Positions 42,171-49,898 of a DNA stretch of 64,000 nucleotides are shown piece by piece. Numbering within the stretch: the stretch's first letter is position 1; every line of letters starts with the position of its first letter. This DNA comes from Verrucomicrobiaceae bacterium (GTDB lineage: Bacteria; Verrucomicrobiota; Verrucomicrobiia; Verrucomicrobiales; Verrucomicrobiaceae): positions 60,528-124,527 of the forward strand of contig JAIXOU010000020.1 in assembly GCA_027486585.1 (NCBI GenBank), in the 5' to 3' direction. A program made the position numbers and the translations under genes. The notes beneath the pieces are model-generated. The model saw only the letters and a list, made by a program, of their open reading frames with translations, was not told the origin of the DNA and did no database searches.

Positions 42171-44858
42171 ATGCCTGAAGAATCCAATCTGCACGCACAA
42201 TGGCATCAGCTCTCCGTTGAAGACGTTTTCACGCAGCTCAACAGCTCCCCAGCAGGTCTGTCGGCAGCTGAAGTAGCCAAACGACAAAAGGAAGCCGGCC
42301 CGAACCGTGTTAGTTCAGTGCGTGGCACACCCGCATGGCTGAAGCTTCTTCGGCAATTTCATCAGCCGCTTGTTTACATCATGCTCATCGCCGTGGGCGT
42401 GACTGCATCTCTCGGCGAGTGGGTGGATGCGGCGGTAATCGCTGCCATCGTTCTGGCGAATGCGATTGTCGGATTTTTGCAGGAAACGAAAGCTGAAACA
42501 GCCATTGATGCATTGGCAAAAATGGTCGTCACAGAAACCACTGTGCGACGTGGGGATAACAAGCAGCGTGTTCCATCCGAATCGCTCGTCGCGGGTGATG
42601 TGGTGCTTTTGCAATCGGGCGACCGCGTGCCGACGGATCTGCGTTTGATTGAGGTTCGCAGTCTTCATGCCGATGAATCGACCCTCACGGGTGAATCACT
42701 GCCAGCTGCGAAACAGCGGGATGTTTTACCCAGTGATACCGATTTGGCAGATCGCACCAATTTGGCCTTTGCAGGCACTTTCATCACCAGCGGGCAAGCG
42801 GAAGGCGTGGTCTGCCTCATCGGCGATCAGACAGAAACTGGGCGGATCGCCGGACTCATCGCGAGTGCGGTGGAACTATCCACGCCACTGACAAAAAAGA
42901 TCGCGCGCTTTAGCCAATTAGTGCTGTGGATCATCCTCGGACTCGCAGCGCTGACTTTCGCTGTAGGCGTTGCCCGTGGCGAAAAACCGGCAGGCATGTT
43001 CATGGCTGCTGTCGCTTTGGCCGTGGGTGCTATTCCCGAAGGACTGCCAGCGGCTGTGACCATTGTTTTAGCCATCGGCGTGTCACGCATGGCGAAGAGG
43101 CAAGCCATCATCCGCAAACTGCCCGCAGTGGAAACACTCGGCAGCACCACCATCATCTGCACAGACAAAACCGGTACGCTCACGGAGAACCAAATGACGG
43201 TGCAGGAAGTCTTCGCAGGCAGCAGGCTCTTCACGATCACGGGCAGCGGCTATGAACCGCAAGGGGAAATCAAACTTGATGCGAACATCGTGAAGCTAGA
43301 GCAGCAGCCCGCCTTGGCCGAATGCCTGCGTGCTGGCCTGCTATGCAATGACAGCCAACTCTTGCTCAAAGACGGACGCCATGCCGTGCAGGGTGATCCC
43401 ACGGAAGCCGCCCTCATCGTGGCTGCTGAAAAAGCGGGCCTCAAGCAGAAGGCCACGCATGAAGAATCCCCCCGCGTGGACATGATCCCATTTGAGTCCG
43501 CGCACATGTTCCGCGCCACACTGAATGAGGACGATGATGAGCGCGTCATTTACCAAGTCGGCGCCCTCGAACGTCTGCTCGACCGCTGCAAGGATGCTCT
43601 GAGCGACGATGGCCTATCCACCATCGCAATCGACAAAGTGGCGGTCATGCAACGTGCCGACGCCATGGCCACTCATGGCCTGCGTGTGCTCGCCATGACA
43701 CGCAGGCAGGTGGATAAAGCCCACGACAAACTCGATCACTCTCATGTCGCCACCGACCTCACTTTTCTCGGCCTCCAAGGCATGATTGACCCACCACGCG
43801 CAGCTGCCGTGGCTGCCATCGCCAATTTTGTCAAAGCAGGCATCGCCGTGAAAATGATTACCGGTGATCACCTCATCACTGCCCGCGCTATCGCCGCACA
43901 GATCGGCCTGAAGGCAGACACAGCAATCAGTGGCAGTGATTTGAAGAAGATCTCAGACGAAGATCTTCCAGAGACCGCTGAACGCACCACTGTCTTTGCT
44001 AGGGTGGCACCTGAGCAAAAACTACGGCTCGTGAAGGCACTGCAGTCACGTGGCCATGTCGTCGCCATGACGGGCGATGGCGTGAATGATGCCCCCGCCT
44101 TGAAACAGGCCGACATCGGTGTCGCCATGGGTCATAGCGGCACGGATGTGGCCAAAGGAGCTGCAGCGATGATCCTCACCGATGACAACTTCGCCAGCAT
44201 CGAAGCCGCTGTGGAAGAAGGACGCGGCGTGTATGACAACATCACCAAATTCATTGTCTGGATCATCCCCACAAATCTCGGTGAATCGCTCATTCTTCTC
44301 AGCGCCATTCTATTCGGCTTGCCGCTCCCTCTGGTGCCTCTGCAACTGCTTTGGATCAACCTCACCGATACGGTACTCGGTCTCTCGCTCGCCTTTGAGC
44401 CGAAGGAAGGCGATGTGATGAGCCGCCCGCCACGTCCGACTAAACAGCCCATGATGCCACTTGCTCTCGTCGTGCGTTCTGGGCTGGTTTCAAGCATCAT
44501 GGTCGCCTGTGGTCTCGGGCTTTTTCTCTGGGAGCTGCGCATGGAAAAAGCCAGCCTGGCCGAAGCCCGCACTGTCGCGGTGAATGTTTTAGTGATGATT
44601 CAGGTGCTCTATCTCCTGAATTGCCGCTCCTTGAGCCACTCCGCGTTCTCCATCGGATTCTTCACCAATCGCTGGATCATCTTCGGCTCGGTCACAATGA
44701 TTGCCGCACAGATGCTTTTCACTTATGCACCCCTTTTCAACACGCTCTTCCACAGTGCCCCGATATCGAGTGCTGCATGGCTGCGCATCACCGCTTCCGC
44801 CATGCTGGTCTTCCTGACCGTCGAATTCGAAAAGTGGCTACGCTTCCGTCGTGAATGA
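42171..44858 (+). CDS. P2-type cation-transporting ATPase
   Basis: An 895-residue P-type ATPase: N-terminal cation-ATPase domain (about 5-75), actuator motif DESTLTGES, M4 motif PEGLPAAV, phosphorylation site CDKTGTLTENQ (Asp about 330), hinge MTGDGVNDAPALKQADIGVA, and about ten membrane helices. The PEGLP motif and overall length fit the Ca2+/Na+/Mg2+-like P2 group rather than heavy-metal P1B pumps: there is no CPC motif and no N-terminal metal domain. The transported ion is not resolved. It starts four bases after tspO. Confidence 0.9.
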   Translation: MPEESNLHAQWHQLSVEDVFTQLNSSPAGLSAAEVAKRQKEAGPNRVSSVRGTPAWLKLLRQFHQPLVYIMLIAVGVTASLGEWVDAAVIAAIVLANAIVGFLQETKAETAIDALAKMVVTETTVRRGDNKQRVPSESLVAGDVVLLQSGDRVPTDLRLIEVRSLHADESTLTGESLPAAKQRDVLPSDTDLADRTNLAFAGTFITSGQAEGVVCLIGDQTETGRIAGLIASAVELSTPLTKKIARFSQLVLWIILGLAALTFAVGVARGEKPAGMFMAAVALAVGAIPEGLPAAVTIVLAIGVSRMAKRQAIIRKLPAVETLGSTTIICTDKTGTLTENQMTVQEVFAGSRLFTITGSGYEPQGEIKLDANIVKLEQQPALAECLRAGLLCNDSQLLLKDGRHAVQGDPTEAALIVAAEKAGLKQKATHEESPRVDMIPFESAHMFRATLNEDDDERVIYQVGALERLLDRCKDALSDDGLSTIAIDKVAVMQRADAMATHGLRVLAMTRRQVDKAHDKLDHSHVATDLTFLGLQGMIDPPRAAAVAAIANFVKAGIAVKMITGDHLITARAIAAQIGLKADTAISGSDLKKISDEDLPETAERTTVFARVAPEQKLRLVKALQSRGHVVAMTGDGVNDAPALKQADIGVAMGHSGTDVAKGAAAMILTDDNFASIEAAVEEGRGVYDNITKFIVWIIPTNLGESLILLSAILFGLPLPLVPLQLLWINLTDTVLGLSLAFEPKEGDVMSRPPRPTKQPMMPLALVVRSGLVSSIMVACGLGLFLWELRMEKASLAEARTVAVNVLVMIQVLYLLNCRSLSHSAFSIGFFTNRWIIFGSVTMIAAQMLFTYAPLFNTLFHSAPISSAAWLRITASAMLVFLTVEFEKWLRFRRE

Positions 44859-44883
44859 CATGGACAGAGACCCCAAGCAAATG

Positions 44884-44901
44884 GGTAGGCTTTCACCCCA
44901 T
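44884..44901 (+). promoter_or_regulatory. 18-bp stress element copy 17
   Basis: GGTAGGC-TTTC-ACCCCAT, 37 bases before ATG 44939. Confidence 0.7.
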
Positions 44902-44938
44902 AGAGGAAAAGGCGAGTTGGGGTGATTTGTGGTGCCTT

Positions 44939-45367
44939 ATGCATACACACATCGGCCTTTGGATCGATCACCGCCGCGCGGTGATTGTCTCTCCCTCAAA
45001 ACTTAACGAGGAAATTACCACCATTCAATCTGAGGCAGAGCGGCATCTAAGCCGCGCAAAGGATGCGGTTCCCGGTGAATCGTTTGAGGCGCAGCGTGTG
45101 CTGGCTGATGACGTGCAGGATCGCAAATTTAAACAGCATCTTCAGGGCTATTATGATGAAGTCATTACGGCACTGCATGGGGCGACTTCGTTGTTTATCT
45201 TTGGCCCTGGTGAGGCAAAAGGTGAATTGGCCAAAAGACTGGCTTTGGAAAAACCAAGCACGAGAAGCCTGCACGTCGAAAGCGCCGACAAGATGACTGA
45301 CGGGCAGATCGCTGCGAAAGTGCGTGAGCATTTCTACACCAATACGCCAGCCATCGCATCGCGCTAA
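44939..45367 (+). CDS. Small eRF1-domain-like/host-attachment-type protein
   Basis: A 142-residue soluble protein with the start MHTHIGLWIDHRRAVIVS and, further on, YDEVITALHGATSLFIFGPG and KGELAKRLA, resembling bacterial eRF1-like (baeRF) and 'host attachment' proteins found in stress clusters. The usual catalytic features of release factors are absent and the role is unknown. The frame extends up to 44855, but the element at 44884-44901 lies in that stretch, so ATG 44939 is the start. Confidence 0.6.
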   Translation: MHTHIGLWIDHRRAVIVSPSKLNEEITTIQSEAERHLSRAKDAVPGESFEAQRVLADDVQDRKFKQHLQGYYDEVITALHGATSLFIFGPGEAKGELAKRLALEKPSTRSLHVESADKMTDGQIAAKVREHFYTNTPAIASR

Positions 45368-45385
45368 ATGGGGTATCAACCCCAT
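45368..45385 (+). promoter_or_regulatory. 18-bp stress element copy 18
   Basis: ATGGGGT-ATCA-ACCCCAT, a perfect 7-4-7 palindrome overlapping the end of the preceding gene's downstream region, 36 bases before the dps ATG. Confidence 0.75.
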
Positions 45386-45421
45386 GGCGGGTGATCGGAT
45401 GTAGCGCTTAAAGCTAAGGCG

Positions 45422-45916
45422 ATGAAAATCAAACTCACCCACACCCGCAATAGTCTCCCCGAAAAAATCCGCCTCGAAATGACAGCCCTGCTGCAAGAGA
45501 GATTAGCGGATGCTATCGACCTCATGATGCAGGCCAAGCAGGCGCACTGGAATGTGAAAGGACCAAACTTTATCGCTCTCCATGAACTCTTTGATAAAGT
45601 CTTCAATGAAAGCGTCGGCTATGTGGATGTCTTAGCAGAGAGGATCGTGCAGCTAGGCGGTATTGCCAAAGGGACAATCCGCTCGGCAGCGAAACAAACG
45701 ACTCTGCCAGATTACTCATTGACCACCACAAAGAGCAAAAATCACATCGCAGAGCTGGCACATGCCATCGCCTTTTTTGGTGAACAGGTCCGCAAAGCGA
45801 TCGAGACCGCCAGTAAACTGAAGGATGCTGATACCGCAGACATCTTCACTCAGGTCTCACGCGGTGCCGATATGAACCTCTGGTTTGTAGAGGCTCATGA
45901 ACAACAAGAACAATAA
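45422..45916 (+). CDS. dps: Dps-type ferritin, DNA protection during starvation
   Basis: A 164-residue Dps protein. The first helix carries MQAKQAHWNVKGPNFIALHE, with the ferroxidase His and Trp; the partner acidic residues fall in YVDVLAERIVQLGG. Dps dodecamers oxidise Fe(II) with hydrogen peroxide and store iron; many also bind DNA. The N terminus is short and mildly basic. It is followed ten bases later by the alcohol dehydrogenase gene, and its own palindromic element lies upstream. Confidence 0.92.
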   Translation: MKIKLTHTRNSLPEKIRLEMTALLQERLADAIDLMMQAKQAHWNVKGPNFIALHELFDKVFNESVGYVDVLAERIVQLGGIAKGTIRSAAKQTTLPDYSLTTTKSKNHIAELAHAIAFFGEQVRKAIETASKLKDADTADIFTQVSRGADMNLWFVEAHEQQEQ

Positions 45917-45925
45917 TCGCCTACT

Positions 45926-46966
45926 ATGAAAGCTCTCGTTTACCAAGGCCCCGGCTCTAAGAGCCTTATGGAGGTGCCCAAGCCCGGTCTGCGGGATGCC
46001 ACAGATGCCATCGTGCGAATCACCAAGACGACCATCTGCGGCACAGATCTTCACATTCTTAAAGGCGATGTTCCCAGCGTCACTGAAGGCCGCGTGCTCG
46101 GCCATGAAGGCATAGGCGTCATCGAACAAATTGGCAGCAGTGTTACCCGCTACCATGTTGGGGACCGCGTCATCATCTCCTGCATCACCGCCTGCGGGAA
46201 GTGTGATTTCTGCCGTCGTGGCATGTGCTCTCACTGCGAGCATGGTGGCTGGATTCTTGGCAACACCATTGACGGCACGCAGGCAGAGCATGTGCGCATC
46301 CCTTGGGCTGACACGAGCCTTCACGCTATTCCTGAGGATGCTAATGAAGAAGCCATGGTTATGCTTAGCGACATATTGCCTACGGGTTATGAATGTGGCG
46401 TTCTCAATGGCTGCGTAAAGCCGGGAGACACCGTTGCGATCATCGGCGCAGGCCCCATCGGCCTAGCTGCACTGCTCACCGCGCGCTTTTACGCACCCGC
46501 AGACATCATCATGATCGACCGCGATGAGAGCCGACTCGATATCGCCAAAAAATTGGGTGCCACCATGCTAATCAACACCAGTGACGGCCGAGTCGCTGAA
46601 AAAGCCATGTCCATGACACTCGGCAGGGGTGTGGACGTCGCCATTGAAGCCGTCGGCGCACCGGAAACCTTTGAGCTCTGCCAGTCCATCATCGCCGCAG
46701 GTGGCCACATCGCCAATGTCGGCGTGCATGGTGAAAGTGCCCCGCTTCATCTAGAGACGTTGTGGTCACGTAACATCATTATCACTACACGCTTAGTCGA
46801 TGCTGTGACGACGCCACTACTGCTGAAGACGGTAATCGCTGGCAAGCTGGAACCCAAGCAACTCATTACCCATCGCTTTGCCCTGCATGAGGTGATGGCA
46901 GCTTACGATACCTTTGGCAATGCGGCTCGTGAACATGCACTGAAGGTTATCCTGAGCTGCGCGTGA
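45926..46966 (+). CDS. Zinc-dependent medium-chain alcohol dehydrogenase
   Basis: A 346-residue MDR dehydrogenase. Catalytic zinc ligands fall in TICGTDLHILKG and GHEGIGVI; the structural zinc Cys4 lobe is CGKCDFCRRGMCSHC; the Rossmann motif is GAGPIGLAALL. It resembles bacterial NAD(P)-dependent alcohol and polyol dehydrogenases, including stress-associated ones; the substrate cannot be assigned. It is probably in an operon with dps. Confidence 0.9.
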   Translation: MKALVYQGPGSKSLMEVPKPGLRDATDAIVRITKTTICGTDLHILKGDVPSVTEGRVLGHEGIGVIEQIGSSVTRYHVGDRVIISCITACGKCDFCRRGMCSHCEHGGWILGNTIDGTQAEHVRIPWADTSLHAIPEDANEEAMVMLSDILPTGYECGVLNGCVKPGDTVAIIGAGPIGLAALLTARFYAPADIIMIDRDESRLDIAKKLGATMLINTSDGRVAEKAMSMTLGRGVDVAIEAVGAPETFELCQSIIAAGGHIANVGVHGESAPLHLETLWSRNIIITTRLVDAVTTPLLLKTVIAGKLEPKQLITHRFALHEVMAAYDTFGNAAREHALKVILSCA

Positions 46967-46969
46967 CGG

Positions 46970-46987
46970 TTGGGGCATAGACCCCAT
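46970..46987 (+). promoter_or_regulatory. 18-bp stress element copy 19
   Basis: TTGGGGC-ATAG-ACCCCAT, 36 bases before the lipoprotein ATG at 47024 and immediately after the dehydrogenase stop. Last copy seen in the window. Confidence 0.7.
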
Positions 46988-47023
46988 GGCGTTTGCAGTC
47001 ATGACTGGGCAAGAGTTACTGCC

Positions 47024-47422
47024 ATGAAACTCCACATCGCTACCCCCACCCTGCTACTCGTCGTAGCACTACTCTCACTAGGCCTCACCTCCTGTGAGGT
47101 GCCAGTAGGCTACAGTAACAACAACTACAGCAATCGAGGCTACTCATCCTATGGCAACGGCATTTACAACACACTGCCTCTTGGCTATTCAGGAAACGCC
47201 TACTACCATAACAATCGTTATTACTCGGGTGGGCTCTACCAAACAGGTGCCTATACCTACCAAGGCCAGCGCTACAGCGGGCGTTATCAGCATGGAAATG
47301 GCCAATACCTTTACGGCGGCCAGCACCAGTACCACGGCAGCAGGACATCTTCGGGACTTGGCTCTCACACCTCTGTTAGACCAGGTCACAGCTCTGGCTT
47401 CTTTCCAGGCCGCACCCACTAG
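47024..47422 (+). CDS. Tyr/Gly/Ser-rich lipoprotein
   Basis: A 132-residue secreted protein: lipoprotein signal with LGLTSC (Cys at about 24), then a low-complexity chain rich in Tyr, Gly, Ser, Asn and His (SNNNYSNRGYSSYGNG, AYYHNNRYYSGGLY). No family recognised. The composition suggests a surface or outer-membrane-associated, possibly amyloid-like or adhesive protein, but this is a guess. The IS element begins 30 bases after its stop. Confidence 0.7.
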   Translation: MKLHIATPTLLLVVALLSLGLTSCEVPVGYSNNNYSNRGYSSYGNGIYNTLPLGYSGNAYYHNNRYYSGGLYQTGAYTYQGQRYSGRYQHGNGQYLYGGQHQYHGSRTSSGLGSHTSVRPGHSSGFFPGRTH

Positions 47423-47452
47423 CATATTCATGAATCCGATCGCACTCAGAAG

Positions 47453-47481
47453 TGGACTGTCCAGAATGGCACTTGATTAAG
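47453..47481. repeat. Left terminal inverted repeat of the IS
   Basis: 29 bp, identical to the reverse complement of 49054-49082. It contains the transposase stop codon (47477-47479). Confidence 0.9.
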
Positions 47482-48952
47482 CGGCTTTTCGATATTTTTC
47501 GCGGTGTGGGATTTCTTTGAACTCATGGCGGGGTTTGGTCAAAAGCTGATGTGTTTTGGGTCTTCGTTTCTTGGCTCGTGGTTCTTGCCGCTCCGGTCGA
47601 TGCGGGTTGCGCACGTTGGCGATGGCTGCCAGTAGCTCTTCCCGCCATTGAGCCAGTTTTCTGGGTTTATCCGCATACTCGCCTGCCCTTGGCAGCCACT
47701 CGCGCAGCACATCAAGGGCTCCTTTGAAGCTGATGCGCCCTAACTCACTGCCGCTGCTCATCGCACTGTGCAGGATGAGCAGCCGGATGGCATTGTAGGC
47801 GCATACATGCATGAGGATTTCCTTCTCCACCATGCTGGGGGTTTTGCAGCGCAGCACGTCCATCTTCAGGGTGGTTTTGATGTCACGAAAGAACAGCTCG
47901 ATGCTCCACCGACGGTAATACAACTCGGCGATTTGCTCGCTGCTGTAACGCTTCGCGTCACTCAGCGTGGTGGCGATCCACACGGTCTGCGTGCGGAAGC
48001 CTTTGCGCTCGATGGGCACTTGGATAACACGCACTTCGAGCTGCTCTGGCAGCGCCTCCCACTGCTGAGCACTCCACGGACATTTGCCGGGGCGGTGTTT
48101 CGGCTTTCGCCAGATTTGCAGACATTCATTCGGCCCGAGTCTGCGGCCTTGGCTCAGATCCTTGGGGCGGGCCTGATGCAGGCGGAAGACGCTGTCCACG
48201 CCGCTTGCCTTGAGCTCAGCCATCAGTGCCCAGGCGCAGAAGCCAGCATCGCCCAGCAGCACATCGCCTTTTTTCAGCAGGTGTCGCACCTGCTGCCAGA
48301 GGCTCAAATCATGACTGCTCCACTTGCCCAGAGCATGGCCCAGCCAGCCCCCTGTCGAGAGGCAAAAGACCCCGAGCAGAGAGGCCACAGGGAAGCCGCA
48401 GCCCTGCTTCTGCGCGGGAGGCTGCGGCCAGCGCTCTTGATTGACGGCAGTATCCGGCATGGAGAGGCTGGAACCGTCGAGCACCTTGACCCCATGGCCG
48501 CACCACAGCCAAGTGGAGCTTGCTTGGGTGGAGAGCTTGTTTTGCAGGGCCTCACAGGCAGCTTGAAGAAACTTGGCACTCAGAGCACAGCGAGCCTGAC
48601 AAAAAGCCGCTGTCCCCAGAGATGGCCGCTTGGGGTTGAGCGGACGTTGGATAAGCCAGGCGCGGACTTTGGCGACGACACTCTGACAAGCCATGCCAGG
48701 GTTGAGCACTTGGAAGAGAAAGGCCCAAAAGAGAGTGGTGGGAGTGTAAATGGCCTCACGCAAAGGCTTGGAGTCGGGAGCCGAGGAGAAGAACTCAGTC
48801 GGGAAAAAAGCGCCAAGAAGAGCGGAAAGATCAGGCAAGGAGAGATGCCGAGGATGGTCGAGCTGTTTGGCGATGACACTGGCCTTGGAAGGCTTGGCTT
48901 TACCTTGAAGGAGGTGAGGAAAGTGAGGGAGAAAAGAAGTCTGAATCGCCAT
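47477..48952 (-). CDS. IS4-family DDE transposase
   Basis: A 491-residue transposase. The C-terminal signature YYRRWSIELFFRDIKTTLKM fits the IS4 Y-x2-R-x3-E-x6-K motif; the two upstream Asp residues are likely those of VKVLDGSSLSMPD and VLLGDAGFCAWAL. The frame is intact and starts at ATG 48952. The stop lies inside the left inverted repeat. The long plus-strand open frame at 47768-49015 is antisense and not a gene. Confidence 0.9.
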   Translation of the reverse strand: MAIQTSFLPHFPHLLQGKAKPSKASVIAKQLDHPRHLSLPDLSALLGAFFPTEFFSSAPDSKPLREAIYTPTTLFWAFLFQVLNPGMACQSVVAKVRAWLIQRPLNPKRPSLGTAAFCQARCALSAKFLQAACEALQNKLSTQASSTWLWCGHGVKVLDGSSLSMPDTAVNQERWPQPPAQKQGCGFPVASLLGVFCLSTGGWLGHALGKWSSHDLSLWQQVRHLLKKGDVLLGDAGFCAWALMAELKASGVDSVFRLHQARPKDLSQGRRLGPNECLQIWRKPKHRPGKCPWSAQQWEALPEQLEVRVIQVPIERKGFRTQTVWIATTLSDAKRYSSEQIAELYYRRWSIELFFRDIKTTLKMDVLRCKTPSMVEKEILMHVCAYNAIRLLILHSAMSSGSELGRISFKGALDVLREWLPRAGEYADKPRKLAQWREELLAAIANVRNPHRPERQEPRAKKRRPKTHQLLTKPRHEFKEIPHREKYRKAA

Positions 48953-49053
48953 GCTGCGATAGACTTTGAATTGAGCAAAGTGCTCAATATAAAAAAAGCA
49001 ATTATCTTAAATTAAACCCTGAATCTAAAGCCTCCCAAAAAACGAAACCTGCC

Positions 49054-49082
49054 CTTAATCAAGTGCCATTCTGGACTGTCCA
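49054..49082. repeat. Right terminal inverted repeat of the IS
   Basis: 29 bp, perfect inverted match to the left end. The duplicated rpoC segment begins about 57 bp to its right. Confidence 0.9.
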
Positions 49083-49138
49083 TTTTTGTTTGTTTGGATT
49101 CCTTTGCCAATCCACTGCGTTCGTATTGTCTGCCACAG

Positions 49139-49603
<465 letters not shown>

Positions 49604-49880
49604 TGAGATGCCAATCATTCTACGAACAGTTAGACGATAGAAAACGCCGAAGTATTTCCCGTCGTGAAGACTGGGCTAGGAGGGACCTCAAGTTAGGTAG
49701 CGCAATGCGTTGAACTTAATGATAGAGTACATCTAGCTCTGGCATCCTATCGCTCCAACCTTGACCTAGGTCATGTTGCAGCCCCCTTAATCTAGCATCT
49801 TTATTCCGCCAACCCTTAGTTCGATGAGGGGCAATAAGGAATGGGGATAATGCAACTTTTTCTTGTAGATAGGTCCAGGG
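49604..49880. other. Non-coding stretch
   Basis: 277 bases between the rpoC remnant and the Ig-protein gene. I see no gene, tRNA or 18-bp element here; it should hold the promoter of the downstream gene, but no clear -35/-10 boxes stand out. Confidence 0.4.
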
Positions 49881-49898
49881 GTGTTCAAATTAAAAGCT

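Larger units (their letters stand above)
47453..49082. mobile_element. IS4-type insertion sequence, about 1.63 kb
   Basis: Perfect 29-bp terminal inverted repeats lie at 47453-47481 and 49054-49082; each begins TGGACTGTCCA, itself a small palindrome. One transposase gene fills the interior. No direct target duplication was found: the flanks (CAGAAG on the left, TTTTTG on the right) do not match, so the insertion may be old or the flank rearranged. The transposase is intact, so the element may still be active. Confidence 0.88.

Noticed and set aside
2351..46987. The repeated element as a CRISPR, a sigma-54 promoter or an IS end
   Set aside because: Copies are single, irregularly spaced and in intergenic regions with no spacers; the -24/-12 TGGCAC-N5-TTGC pattern is absent; no transposase is associated with them.
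47768..49015. 415-codon plus-strand frame inside the IS
   Set aside because: Antisense to an intact transposase with clear DDE motifs and without similarity of its own.
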